Shown piece by piece: positions 45,511 through 54,906 of a stretch of 64,000 bases of DNA. Position 1 is the stretch's first letter. The number at the start of each line of letters is the position of its first letter. The translations under genes were made by a program, and so were the position numbers. The notes below the pieces were generated by a model, which saw only the letters and a program-made list of their open reading frames with translations, had not been told where the DNA came from and did not search any database. The stretch is from Phytophthora colocasiae (Eukaryota > Oomycota > Peronosporomycetes > Peronosporales > Peronosporaceae), in NCBI GenBank assembly GCA_018806915.1, contig JAGKQI010000049.1, positions 806,001 to 870,000 of the forward strand, in the 5' to 3' direction.

Positions 45511-47381
45511 TGACACGTTGCTAATTACGATTTTTCGAGTGGATATGGACGTTACGCTGTGATGTGATTGGATATACACTGGATTGTGGGAGAAAGGGAG
45601 ATGTGGGACGAGGTTATGTCCCGCGTGACAATATGATGGGTCTGTGGAAGAAAACTGCTATATATATTAACCTTCACCTGTACTGCAAAGGGGCCCAAGA
45701 GATCAGAAGTGTTCCTCGGAATAGTGCACAAACTCCGAGAGACAACAACACTCAGTCTGACCGCCGGACTTTCCCCGACGATGAGTGCCTAAAGGTTGGC
45801 AGAAAGTCTCTCAGAAGAATGTATCTCTGAGAGACCTCATCCCGTTGCCGTCCTGTGTGACGATGATGGTTCAAGGAATACAGTTATACCCACAAGATAC
45901 CAAGTATCGTGCACCGGACGTAGCGCACCCCGCGCATATCCCAACTGGACTTCGTACGTTGTAGCATACGTGCTCCGCACCCTGAAAACACTCATGGGTT
46001 TCTGGTATCACGCATGGAAACTCTGATATCACACCATGAAGTCTGACGTACATGAGTCCGACGTACATGAAGTCCGACGTACATGAGTCCGACGTACATG
46101 AGTCTGACGAACATGATTCTGGTAACACAAGTCTGATGTGTCCGGCTTATATAAGCAATATTCCAGACATTACCAGTTTCCGATGAACAGACTCCGACGT
46201 ACAAGACTCCGATGATCAGACCCAAGTGTCACGACTCTGGTATTACGACTCTGATGTACATGATTCCGGAGTACATGGTTCCGATGAACATGTCTCCGAC
46301 GCACATGATTCCAGACCCTGACGAACAGGATACCAGACTCTGACACTCTGAAGTCCACCCCATACTGAAACCAAGTGTACCCAACACGACCTCACGCAAT
46401 CAAGTGAAACGCAACCCACTCATCCCTGTAATGACATCATTAAGTGTCGACTCGACAAGATCCGCTGTACCGACTACCATAGTGAGCCCAAGTGAAGATT
46501 CCTGAGTTATACTGAGACCAAGTGTATATGAGAATATGGAAGACAGAAGACAGAGAGATACGAGATAGATAACCAGAGTTCAATTTGCGTTATAACCCCA
46601 AAGTCGATTCGTCGGTTCATTGGAAAGTGTAAGGCCACGACAAAGCTTTGAGTCGTGTGATCTCTCACCTATCAAGCCCCGTTAGGTGGAGATCAGCGTA
46701 ACGTAGAGACCTGAGAGGACCCACCTATTCCATTTCCTAGTTGGGTCGTTTGTCTTGTCTCTAACGGTAGCCCATTTCATATTGTACGTTTGGACAGGTT
46801 TTGGGAGCTAGACAGTCGCTCTCAAGACGCTCGGTAGACTGTTGTATATAACCGATAGTGTATTGGTTTATTTCCCTCTATATATTAGAGGGTGGTGCGC
46901 GAAAGTTACGGGAATACCAGACAGACCAGGTGTCTGGTAAACATTTCTCTAGTTGACCTGGAGAACTAGCCCACTGCTCAAGGGCCAGGAAAGAATAAGA
47001 GCAGCTACATATTTGTATATCGGAACTCTATATTGCGGTTATCTCGGAAGTCTATTTACTGGACTTCCCTTTGTATTAATTTCTCTTTTGTTTTCAGAAA
47101 TCCCTGGTGTACACAAGTGTTCACCGGAAAACGTTCGACTCCCAAGCGCTCCTGTGAGGACCAGAAGGACATCCGACGTCTACGCAAGGAACCCTCACTC
47201 TCATCAACACTCTCACGACCCCGGCGAGGGTCTCATTACCAAGACAACGAACCTACGAGGACAGCACAAGGTAACACACGCCCACCTTGCTGTGCGACTC
47301 TGGTATTACTACCGGTAGTCACACTTCCAGGTTCACTGTACGCCCATGCACCGCGGTAAAAGTTGCACCGACTTCGCGACA
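45511..47381 (+). repeat. 5' LTR of element A
   Basis: TGACACGTTG...CGCGACA, 1,871 bp. Homologous along its length to the inverted LTR at 49,319-50,984 but about 205 bp longer, partly from tandem repeats. Contains several short ORFs that are not conserved. Confidence 0.85.
46037..46115 (+). repeat. Tandem repeat in LTR of element A
   Basis: About four to five units of GAGTCCGACGTACAT(GA), followed by looser GATTCCGGAGTACATG-type units to ~46,330. Likely U3 repeats; expanded relative to the element B LTR. Confidence 0.75.
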
Positions 47382-47383
47382 AC

Positions 47384-47403
47384 TGGTGCGCGTGCCCGGA
47401 TCT
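47384..47403 (+). other. tRNA primer-binding site of element A
   Basis: TGGTGCGCGTGCCCGGATCT, two bases after the LTR end. 19 of 20 bases equal the element 1 site at 985. Same primer tRNA in two sequence-distinct families. Confidence 0.75.
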
Positions 47404-47473
47404 TGGTATCGTGATATCACCGGATCTAAGAGAGTTTGAGAAGAGGGTTTCCTGTCAAGCGTCTATATTCAAG

Positions 47474-49318
47474 ATGGCTTCACATGGAACTACAAGAGGA
47501 GGACGTCGGGGACGCGGTGGTCGCAGTATGGCGACACGTCAGTCGAAGCGTCTTCAAGGTCTTCCGCCTGACGAACAACCCGACTTGGATGCTGTTCAGA
47601 AGGCGGCGCGCGAGAAGAGGAAGGCTGCACGTGAAAAGGAAGCAGTCGAGGAGGTGAACGTCCCGGAACCGGCGGTCGAAGACCAGCCTGCTGCGGAGCC
47701 TGCTGCCCAAGAGGCACCCGATGTGTCTGGCGAACAAGGTTCTGAGGAGGGTCCGTCCGAAGCTGAAGCTTCTGGTGACGAGGTGGCCACTGCCCGTGAG
47801 GGTGGTGATGAGGCGTCTGAGGGAGGTGCCGACGTGGTTGAGTCCCCGGAGGTCATTGACTTGTGTTCTGAGTCGACGGCTTCTGGGAAGCCCGTGGGGG
47901 AAGTGAAGACGGAACCCGGACTGGTTGATGAACGTGTCTCGAAGACTCCAAAGTCCGAAGACACTTCGATGTCTGACGCATGCCGATGAAGTCCGAAGAT
48001 TCTCTGAAGACACCGTCTGATGAGTCTGGGAGGGCTGATTCGCTGGATGGAGAACGTGCTCTGAAGTACGTACGCCGTGAGTTCCGCCGCTGGAGGGACA
48101 TGGACGCTGGAAGAATTGTTCCGCCGAACGTTGAATACGCCTGGCGAACAGCGAAGCATGACGCAAATGTCTTTCAGAAGGCTGCGGCAGCGACGTCAAG
48201 TGGCGGTGTTCTTCAGTATTCCCAGAAGACATGTGGATATCGGAGTTCTGCTTGAGGCGCCATAGTTTTGGCCGAATCCAAGACTTGTCGTACGTCGAGA
48301 TCTCGATGAATACTCTGACGGCACCTGAATGCGTCGCTGTCCTTCAGACGATGCTGTATGAAGCAGGATTTGAGTTCCAGAACCTGCTACCGAGGTGGTC
48401 TCAGACCCAAGCGTCTGCTATCTTCGAACCTCAAGTGCGCAGTGTGGCGACGGAGCTTCAGAGCCGACTTGCTGGAGAACTGGTTGAGTGGGCCACGGTG
48501 ACCGCCAGGTCACAGGTCAATCGACTCCCAGAAGACACAAACGCAGGCAACGAAGCACGTCAAGGCGAAGCTGATGGTATATTACGCGATGAGAAGGCTG
48601 ACCTACAAGGACGACAGCTGATCATGAGACTCCGGGTGACCGGACTCAGAGTCACACATAGTTCCGACGGGTCCAGCAGTGGAGAACCGCCGCAGTCCAA
48701 GCGCCTGCAGCATGGTCCGCCGCGCCCGCAAGTCTCGTCGACACCATCTGCACTGTCGACGCCGTCGCTGAGTTCGCTGCCGGTATACGAGAGTCATTCA
48801 GACAGCACTCGCTTGGAGTCTGGTGTACCAATGTCGGAAGATCGAGGTAGCTCTCTGATGACCGATGCGCCTGTGCCAAGTATCATCGGGACCTCGCGTA
48901 CGTCTGATGACCACTCGTCGGGACTCCAGACCTCTCGTGGAAGTTCCACAGACTCGTCGCTGATGTCCATGAGTCGAGGGGCGTCTGCACATATGCCGTT
49001 GTCTGTCGGAGGTCTGGCGATGATCGCCCAAGGTGCTGAAGCCGGAGGAATGCTCGCCGGAGAGTCTATGGGAATCCACGTGACACGAACGCTGATGCCG
49101 GTGAAGTCGGAGCCCGATGACTTCGAGATGTTGGAAGAGAAGCCGGAGTTTACAGAAGTGAAGTCCGAGAGACAGTTGTCTATCAGAGATTCTGTTCACC
49201 GGACGCCAGAATCGTCCTCCTCGAGTCGTGGGAGAAGCCACCAGAGCAGGCATCAGAGTCTGAAGAGCGAGGATCACCAGAAAGTGTCTTCCAGACGCCT
49301 GAGTTCCGTTGCGTCAAG
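47474..49318 (+). pseudogene. gag: Gag of element A, N-terminal half, frameshifted and truncated
   Basis: The ATG at 47,474 starts MASHGTTRGGRRGRGGRSMA. It continues in three frames (47,474-47,989; 47,980-48,255; 48,231-49,318) with one-base-type breaks near 47,980 and 48,240. Basic Arg/Gly start, long acidic Ala/Glu region, a folded block (RALKYVRREFRRWRDMDAGR, ECVAVLQTMLYEAGFEFQNL) and a Ser-rich region. PsiKxE motifs recur (VKTEP, MKSED, VKSEPDD, VKSER, LKSED). It ends at RRLSSVASS where the element B LTR begins; the matching point in B gag is RRLSSIASS. The last 14 residues of the open frame are LTR. Confidence 0.75.
49314..49318 (+). other. Target duplicate TCAAG left of element B
   Basis: Five bases before the B LTR terminus TGTCGCG. 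The second copy should follow B's 5' LTR beyond the right edge of the window. Confidence 0.5.
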
Positions 49319-50984
49319 TGTCGCGAAGTCGGTGAAACTTTGGTCGCGGAGCAGGGGCGTATAGTGAACCCTACTTATACGACTACTGAAAAGTGGTTTT
49401 CAGAGCCGTATAACGATAGGTTGGCGTGTGGTACCTTGCGGTATCCTCGTGGGTTCGTTGTCTTCGGAAATATGACCCTCGCCGGAGTCTGAGAATGTGT
49501 TTGTGAAGAGAAGTTGGGGTTCCCTTGGAGTCTGGTGTCGGTATTCAGGAAATCCTTCCAGGAGCGTTCGGGAGTCGGAATCTCTGGGAACCAAGATGGT
49601 TTCCAGGAAGTCGGCGGTCGAAAAGAGGTTAATATACCAGAGAAAGTCTGAAATCGGTGTCTGAATATCACAAATCCAGAACCGAGATGCCTGACTTTCA
49701 GAGATAAACAACCAATATACAGAGTTCGAAAATATACAAATATATACAGCCGTTCTTATTCTTTCTAGGCCCTTGAACGGTGGGCTAACACTCCAGGTCA
49801 ACTAGGGACTTTCTACCAGACACCTGGTCTGTCTGGTATCCCTTTACGTTCGCACACCACCCTCTAATATAGAGGGAAAATCTAAACTAATACAATCGGC
49901 TATATATAACAGTCTACCTTGCACTCTGAAAACGACTGTCTAGTTTCCAGAGCCTGTCCAAACGAGCAATATGAAATGGGCTACCGCTAGAGACAAAACA
50001 AACGACCCAACTAGGATATGGAATAGGCGGGTCCTTTCAGGTCTCTACGTTACCTGATCTCCACCTAAGGGGATTGAATTTGGTGGAGATCACACGACGT
50101 ACGTGATGACGTAGTGGCTTGAATACCTCTCAAGCGGACTTGTGCAGTAGCAAGCAAATTGAACTCTGTTTATCGTTTATCTTCCTCATAACTATCATAT
50201 ATCTCTGGTAACTCTCTCCTTCTTGTCGTCTTTTGCGTCCTTTATGCAGTCAGTCTTCATATCTCAGGTACTCTTGGTCTTTGTATACATCTGGTACTTT
50301 GACTTGGTCTCAGTATGCAGTCTGTGCAGCCGATCTCGATGGGTTGACAGGTGTGCAGGTCAGTAATCACTTGAATGCGTGACTTGAACTTGGGTTCACT
50401 TGGTTTCAGTATGGTCTTGGATCTTCGGTGGTTTCAGAGTCCGGTATCCTGGTTTTCAGAGTCTGATATCACTTGGTCTTCAGAGTCTTAGTCACTCAGA
50501 GTTAGAGATACCAGAGTCTTGAGTACGAAACCAGAGTACGGAGCACTAATGCTTCGACGTACATGAAGATCTTGAGGGTTGCGCGGGTGCGCGGCGTCCG
50601 GCGCGCGATACTTGGTCTCTGTGAGTATATATTGTGAATCCTTGAACCATCCATCGTCGCGCTGGACGGTAACGGGATGAGGTCTCTCAGAGATACGTTC
50701 TTCTGAGAGACTTTCCGCCAGAACGTAGGCACTCATCGTCGGGGAAAGTCCGGTGACCAGACAGAGTGTAGTTGACCTTCAGAGTTGTGCACACTCTGAA
50801 GTACACTTCTGGTCCTTTGGGCCCCTTTACAGTCAGGCGAAGGTTTATCCACAATCTTCCACAGATGTCGCACGGGTGCGGCCGCGTCCCAAAGTCCCTT
50901 TCGCTTATAACCCATAGTATAACCAATCACATCGTAACGTCAATATCCACCTGTCGCTCGAAAATCGGAATTAACATCATGTCA
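49319..50984 (-). repeat. 3' LTR of element B
   Basis: 1,666 bp on the minus strand, TGACATGATG...CGCGACA. Homologous to the LTR of element A in inverted orientation. The A and B LTRs form a large inverted repeat around gag A. Confidence 0.85.
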
Positions 50985-51065
50985 ACCGCCCCTCCTGGTC
51001 ACGATCCATCAGTGCTGAACTTTCTCCAAGCTGTGTATCATGGCCAGGCCCATCAAACATCATGA
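50979..51065 (+). CDS. Possible first exon or leader ORF of the antisense gene, element B
   Basis: 28 codons, MSTAPPGHDPSVLNFLQAVY..., starting six bases inside the LTR edge and running antisense through the polypurine tract. Its MS-Pro start resembles MSDPPPSPP of the element 2 antisense protein. The long ORF begins 234 bp downstream without an early ATG, so a spliced or frameshifted N-terminus is plausible. The remaining 51,066-51,298 has no other convincing content. Confidence 0.35.
   Translation: MSTAPPGHDPSVLNFLQAVYHGQAHQTS
50985..50996 (-). other. Polypurine tract of element B
   Basis: Minus strand AGGAGGGGCGGT directly before the LTR start TGACATG. Confidence 0.65.
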
Positions 51066-51298
51066 TAGACGGTTTTCAGAGCGTAGCGTAGCTGCAACTC
51101 TTTGCCAGTTGCCTGGTTTTCAGAGTCTCTGGTGTCCCGTCGCACAATCTGATTCTCTCAGACTCAGAAATTTGAACTGGACTCGCCTAACAGGCGATCA
51201 TTTTCAAACCTCCGTCCTTTCGCTCATGACTGAGGAAACAAACACTTCCCTGAGGCGACGCCACAGGCACCTGTCCTGCTTCGGCAACTGCCAGTATA

Positions 51299-53896
51299 GT
51301 GCAGGGTGGAGATGTTGGTTCAGCCACATCGCCAGGTGGCAGCTCGAGCGCCCCAGCCCTCACATCCCAGCCTAAAAGCCCACGGGTCGATGGTTCGGTT
51401 AAGAATCTCCCTGGTGATGGCATGGACTCGGCCGGTTCAAGCGACTCTTCCCTGGCGGATGCACCGAGTGGTCCCAATCCTGAGTTCACTGAGGACACTC
51501 CTGGGGTCTTCAGGTCACGGACTTTCGGCGCTCCGAGACTCCTATCCACGGAAGAGGTCGATCGCTTGTTCACCCAAGGTCTGGTGACGAGTGCGGGAGT
51601 TCCAGTCACGACATTGGGGGACTCTGATATTCCACAGAACTACATCGCTCCCCACATTGAACCGGAAGGACGCGCTTTTCTGGTGAGCACACCCGCCCGA
51701 GCCGAGGATTTCAGAAGGGGGCGTCACATCGCGAACGCTTACGGTGGCCCTTGTGTGCTTGTGGGGTATGAGACATTTACCGGCGAGGATCTTCAAGAGT
51801 TGGAACGCGTGATCCCAAGTTTCGATCCTGCCGAAGTCGTATCTCCTCATGCTCAGGCCCCAAATGCGCGTATCCTGGATGCTGTGACTTCGTCAGTTGA
51901 GGTTCGTCGGGAGCTGGCTTCTCTGCTGTCTCATCTTCCCCCTACTCGCCTTGCGGAGAGAGTCTTCCGGACAGCGGGATGTCTGAAACTCATGGCTGCG
52001 GCTCACCGTCGCCTCCGAGAACGCGTTGGTTCTCAGAACGGCGTCGCTTTGATTGATGCAGCGGCGGCCCGGTCTGAGTGCGAAGAGATCAAGCGCGAGT
52101 GGGTACTCAACTGCCAGTACTGGAAGCATGAGCTTCAAAGCGCGCAACAAGATGTTGACATCGTGGGGAATCGCATGAATTCCGAGATTCAAGACCTCAA
52201 GGCCCACTACCAGGATCAAGTGGAGGCTCTGAAGTCGGACAAGGCAGCTCTGAAGTCCCAAGTTGCTGATCTTCAAGCGCAGGTCTCGATTCTGAAGTCG
52301 CGTCCTGAGGTCAAGCCCACAGATCCATGGGGGTTCTCAGAGTTCTTACAAGAGAACTCTGAAATCTCTGGTAATTGGGATCGGCTTCATGACCTTCTGG
52401 TGTCGTTTCAAGAGAACACTATCGTCCCTGATAACTGGACGACCGTCATCAGTGTGACAGCCTTGGACGCGCGGAAGAAGCCCGTTCCTGATTTCAAGAA
52501 ACGGCTTTCTGAGGAGCGAGCTCGTCAGACTGCTGAGAAGGCTGCGAAGACCGCCAGAGTCCTGGATCTCACCCGTCCAAGTGCTGAGGCCTCGGAGTCC
52601 AAGAGCGAGAGTCCACGGTATCTGTCATACTCACCGAAGCCCCAGATTCTGAAATCATCTCCGAAGCGGCCGTTCAAGTGGGACCTCAAGAATTTGCAGC
52701 GTCGTCCTTCCGGACACAAGCCCGTCGAAGACTCGGTGCTTTCGGCGAATGCAGGTTCCAAGGTGGCAAAGTCTGAAGTGCACAAGAAGCTCCCTGATGA
52801 CGTGGTCTGGAAAGAAGTCCGTCCTGACCTCCGCCAAGCCCTGCTGTCTGGGATCAAGTATGATAAGGCCATGGAGTGGTTAGCGTCGGACAAGGAAGCT
52901 CACAGCCTCTTCAGCAGTCCGGTTCTCGTCCAGATGTTGGTGAGTCTGGTGTTTTCTCGTCGTCTGGATTCCACTCCTTGGGCTAAGTATGTCCCTGAGG
53001 TCTACTACCAGATGGCTGACGAAGTGGTGGATCGCCATATCTCGGCTGGTACCGAGCCTGCGGCCTGGGGTGACCTGGATGGTCACGTGAATTACCCGGA
53101 GAGTGATGTTGAGTCCACTGCCGATGACCCCAAGGGCGACCCGGATTACAAGGATTCTGGTGCGATCGAGTCTGAAGACGAAGATGGCGAGGAGAGCTCG
53201 GATGACAATGCGTCTGACGACAGCGTCTCTGAGAGCGACAAGTCTGAGGACAAGAAGTCTCAAGACAAGGAATCTGGTGACAAGAAGTCTGGGAGCAAGA
53301 AATCTGGGAGCAAGAAGTCCGATGACCACCCACATCCTGGTTCCAAGCGTCCCCGGGACTCTGATGCCGACTCAGACTCTGATGATGGGCCTATCATCCC
53401 CACCAAGAAGTCCAAGAGGAGTCTGGCATCCATAAAAGCCCATACCAGTCCCAAGTCTCGCCCGAAATCCACCAGTGGAAGTGGGTCAAAGTCCAAGGGT
53501 TCTTCGGGGAAGGCACGCAGTCTGGTATCCAAGCCTTACAATTCTCTGACGGTCAAGGAGCTCCAGGTGGTGGAAACACCAGACTGTGAGGCGTCCTCCT
53601 GGTTGTACTATGGCATCAGAGTACAGCGGGTGAGCTCCACCAGGACCACCACTGGTCAGACATTGGGTTTTCCAGACTACGAGGTGCACAAACACTCATG
53701 TGCCATCCTCAAGAAACGCTGGGACTCTGAGCGGTACTGTGCGGTCATCCGCAAGAAGCGCGCCCCTTGGGAAGTCATGTTCGACAACCGGTTCTCAGAA
53801 TTTTACTTCCACAAGCGGGACGAACTGGGACCCATGGTGTTGGCTGACGTGGAAGACATTGTGCGCAGCATGAAGAAGCACGCTCAAGCCTTCTGA
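51299..53896 (+). CDS. Antisense ORF of element B (unknown coiled-coil acidic protein)
   Basis: 865 codons on the strand opposite gag-pol, between pol and 3' LTR. Ser/Pro/Gly-rich start; a folded-looking region (RSRTFGAPRLLSTEEVDRLF, LASLLSHLPPTRLAERVFR); a coiled coil around residues 255-350 (EIQDLKAHYQDQVEALKSDK, QVADLQAQVSIL); a second region with YDKAMEWLASDKEA; a very acidic Ser/Asp/Lys tract (DEDGEESSDDNASDD, KKSGSKKSGSKKSDD); and a C-terminal block with SSWLYYGIRVQRVS and FSEFYFHKRDELG. The frame continues past a TGA at 53,894 into 53,912-54,262. No recognised family. Similar overall plan, but no obvious sequence match, to the element 1/2 antisense protein. Confidence 0.72.
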   Translation: MQGGDVGSATSPGGSSSAPALTSQPKSPRVDGSVKNLPGDGMDSAGSSDSSLADAPSGPNPEFTEDTPGVFRSRTFGAPRLLSTEEVDRLFTQGLVTSAGVPVTTLGDSDIPQNYIAPHIEPEGRAFLVSTPARAEDFRRGRHIANAYGGPCVLVGYETFTGEDLQELERVIPSFDPAEVVSPHAQAPNARILDAVTSSVEVRRELASLLSHLPPTRLAERVFRTAGCLKLMAAAHRRLRERVGSQNGVALIDAAAARSECEEIKREWVLNCQYWKHELQSAQQDVDIVGNRMNSEIQDLKAHYQDQVEALKSDKAALKSQVADLQAQVSILKSRPEVKPTDPWGFSEFLQENSEISGNWDRLHDLLVSFQENTIVPDNWTTVISVTALDARKKPVPDFKKRLSEERARQTAEKAAKTARVLDLTRPSAEASESKSESPRYLSYSPKPQILKSSPKRPFKWDLKNLQRRPSGHKPVEDSVLSANAGSKVAKSEVHKKLPDDVVWKEVRPDLRQALLSGIKYDKAMEWLASDKEAHSLFSSPVLVQMLVSLVFSRRLDSTPWAKYVPEVYYQMADEVVDRHISAGTEPAAWGDLDGHVNYPESDVESTADDPKGDPDYKDSGAIESEDEDGEESSDDNASDDSVSESDKSEDKKSQDKESGDKKSGSKKSGSKKSDDHPHPGSKRPRDSDADSDSDDGPIIPTKKSKRSLASIKAHTSPKSRPKSTSGSGSKSKGSSGKARSLVSKPYNSLTVKELQVVETPDCEASSWLYYGIRVQRVSSTRTTTGQTLGFPDYEVHKHSCAILKKRWDSERYCAVIRKKRAPWEVMFDNRFSEFYFHKRDELGPMVLADVEDIVRSMKKHAQAF

Positions 53897-53911
53897 GAGC
53901 GAACGCATTGG

Positions 53912-54262
53912 GTGACCATGGACGTTGAGGCTGACGACAAGTCTGCGGAGCTTCACAAGTACCGGTCCATGCGTCGAGCCGCCATGATTCGTCAACACAA
54001 CGCCCTCATCCGAAAGGTCTCGAAGCACAAGGATTTTCCAGAGTCGATTCTCTCAGAGCCCGGCATCTGGGTGGTTCCTGACAAGTCCTGTCCCTGGATC
54101 TGGCAAGATCCCAGAGTCGCAGAGCTTGGTGGTCCCAAGTGTCTGAGTCTGGAGACGCAACTGGGTGACTTGGATGCTGTTGAACCTGCTCGGATGCAAT
54201 GGGCCACGGTGAACGTGGACGAAGAGTGGCTCCAATACATTCCCGCAAGAAGGACTCGTTGA
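53912..54262 (+). CDS. Continuation of the element B antisense ORF after TGA
   Basis: 116 codons in the same frame as 51,299-53,896, separated by one TGA and five codons. Contains AELHKYRSMRRAAMIRQHNA and GIWVVPDKSCPWIWQDP. Either a second small protein or the C-terminus of the long ORF after a nonsense change or readthrough. Ends 430 bp before the convergent pol stop. Confidence 0.5.
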   Translation: MTMDVEADDKSAELHKYRSMRRAAMIRQHNALIRKVSKHKDFPESILSEPGIWVVPDKSCPWIWQDPRVAELGGPKCLSLETQLGDLDAVEPARMQWATVNVDEEWLQYIPARRTR

Positions 54263-54682
54263 CACCTACGGAACGCTCTAAGAACCCGATTTCCCTTCGC
54301 TACTGAAGCTCAGATATCCACCATGGTGCCCACGGGAAGGCTGCATTTCGAGAAGTCAAATAGTTGTCTGCATTTGTGACGTAAACCCCGGCCTCAGAGT
54401 AGCTTCCTAATCCCTTAACTTTCCAATATCGCTCCATTTAATCACATTTCTTCTCATCCTCTCATTGCTAGTAACCTTGTATCCCTCAGCGCATAATTCT
54501 CCACAAAATCAATTCCACATTCATATTCACACAGTCGTTTTATATAAGCAGTAACATGATCGATCACATATCCAAACACACGAATCTCAGAAATAGGAGT
54601 CTGAAAAACATGTACTCAGACTACCATTCTCTGAAAGTCCGAGTCTGAGATCTTTCAGATATCAGACTTCCAGGCGTGCATT
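54263..54682. other. Spacer between antisense ORF and pol, element B
   Basis: 420 bp, AT-richer than the flanks, no ORF of note. Position matches the convergent spacer of elements 1 and 2. Confidence 0.45.
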
Positions 54683-54700
54683 CAGAGTCATTAGACTCTG
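54683..54700 (-). other. Hairpin overlapping the pol stop, element B
   Basis: Minus strand CAGAGTC-TAAT-GACTCTG, a 7-bp stem with the pol TAA in the loop. Same relative place as the hairpins at 8,889 and 16,666, though the sequence differs and CAGAGTC is a common word in this element. Confidence 0.45.
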
Positions 54701-54906
54701 GGGTGATCGTCTCCAGCTTGCATTGCCTGAAAACGAGCTCGTGCTCGTGCACTCTGGTTGAATTCATAAAGTAGTGCTCCACAGTTCAACTTCGATAATG
54801 GTAACCACTCAGTTTCATCGTAACCTTTCCACTTAACCAGATATTCGCGCAGGCGTCTGGACGTCCTGGTACGCTTGTTCCAGCGGGTATCCAGAACCTT
54901 CTCCAC
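54691..54906 (-). CDS. Chromodomain of element B pol
   Basis: C-terminal chromodomain: EKVLDTRWNKRTRTSRRLRE, YLVKWKGYDETEWLPLSKLN. Out of frame with integrase by a frameshift near 54,900-55,000. Same organisation as element 1 (LNCGA following the domain in both). Confidence 0.8.
   Translation of the reverse strand: MEKVLDTRWNKRTRTSRRLREYLVKWKGYDETEWLPLSKLNCGALLYEFNQSARARARFQAMQAGDDHPRV

Larger units (their letters stand above)
45511..49318 (+). mobile_element. Ty3/Gypsy element A, 5' part (interrupted by element B)
   Basis: + strand: 1,871-bp LTR, primer site, gag N-terminal half, then cut by element B at 49,318. Inserted into RNase H of element X. Same family as B (LTR ends, gag, PBS type) but opposite orientation. 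The rest of A should lie beyond B's 5' LTR, outside the window. Confidence 0.85.

Noticed and set aside
46037..46330. CRISPR-like spaced repeats in LTR A
   Set aside because: Units are contiguous and degenerate without unique spacers, inside a eukaryotic LTR.
45871..46358. Minus-strand ORFs with repeated MYVGLMYVRL text in LTR A
   Set aside because: Translation of the tandem DNA repeat (GAGTCCGACGTACAT); no start context or conservation in LTR B.
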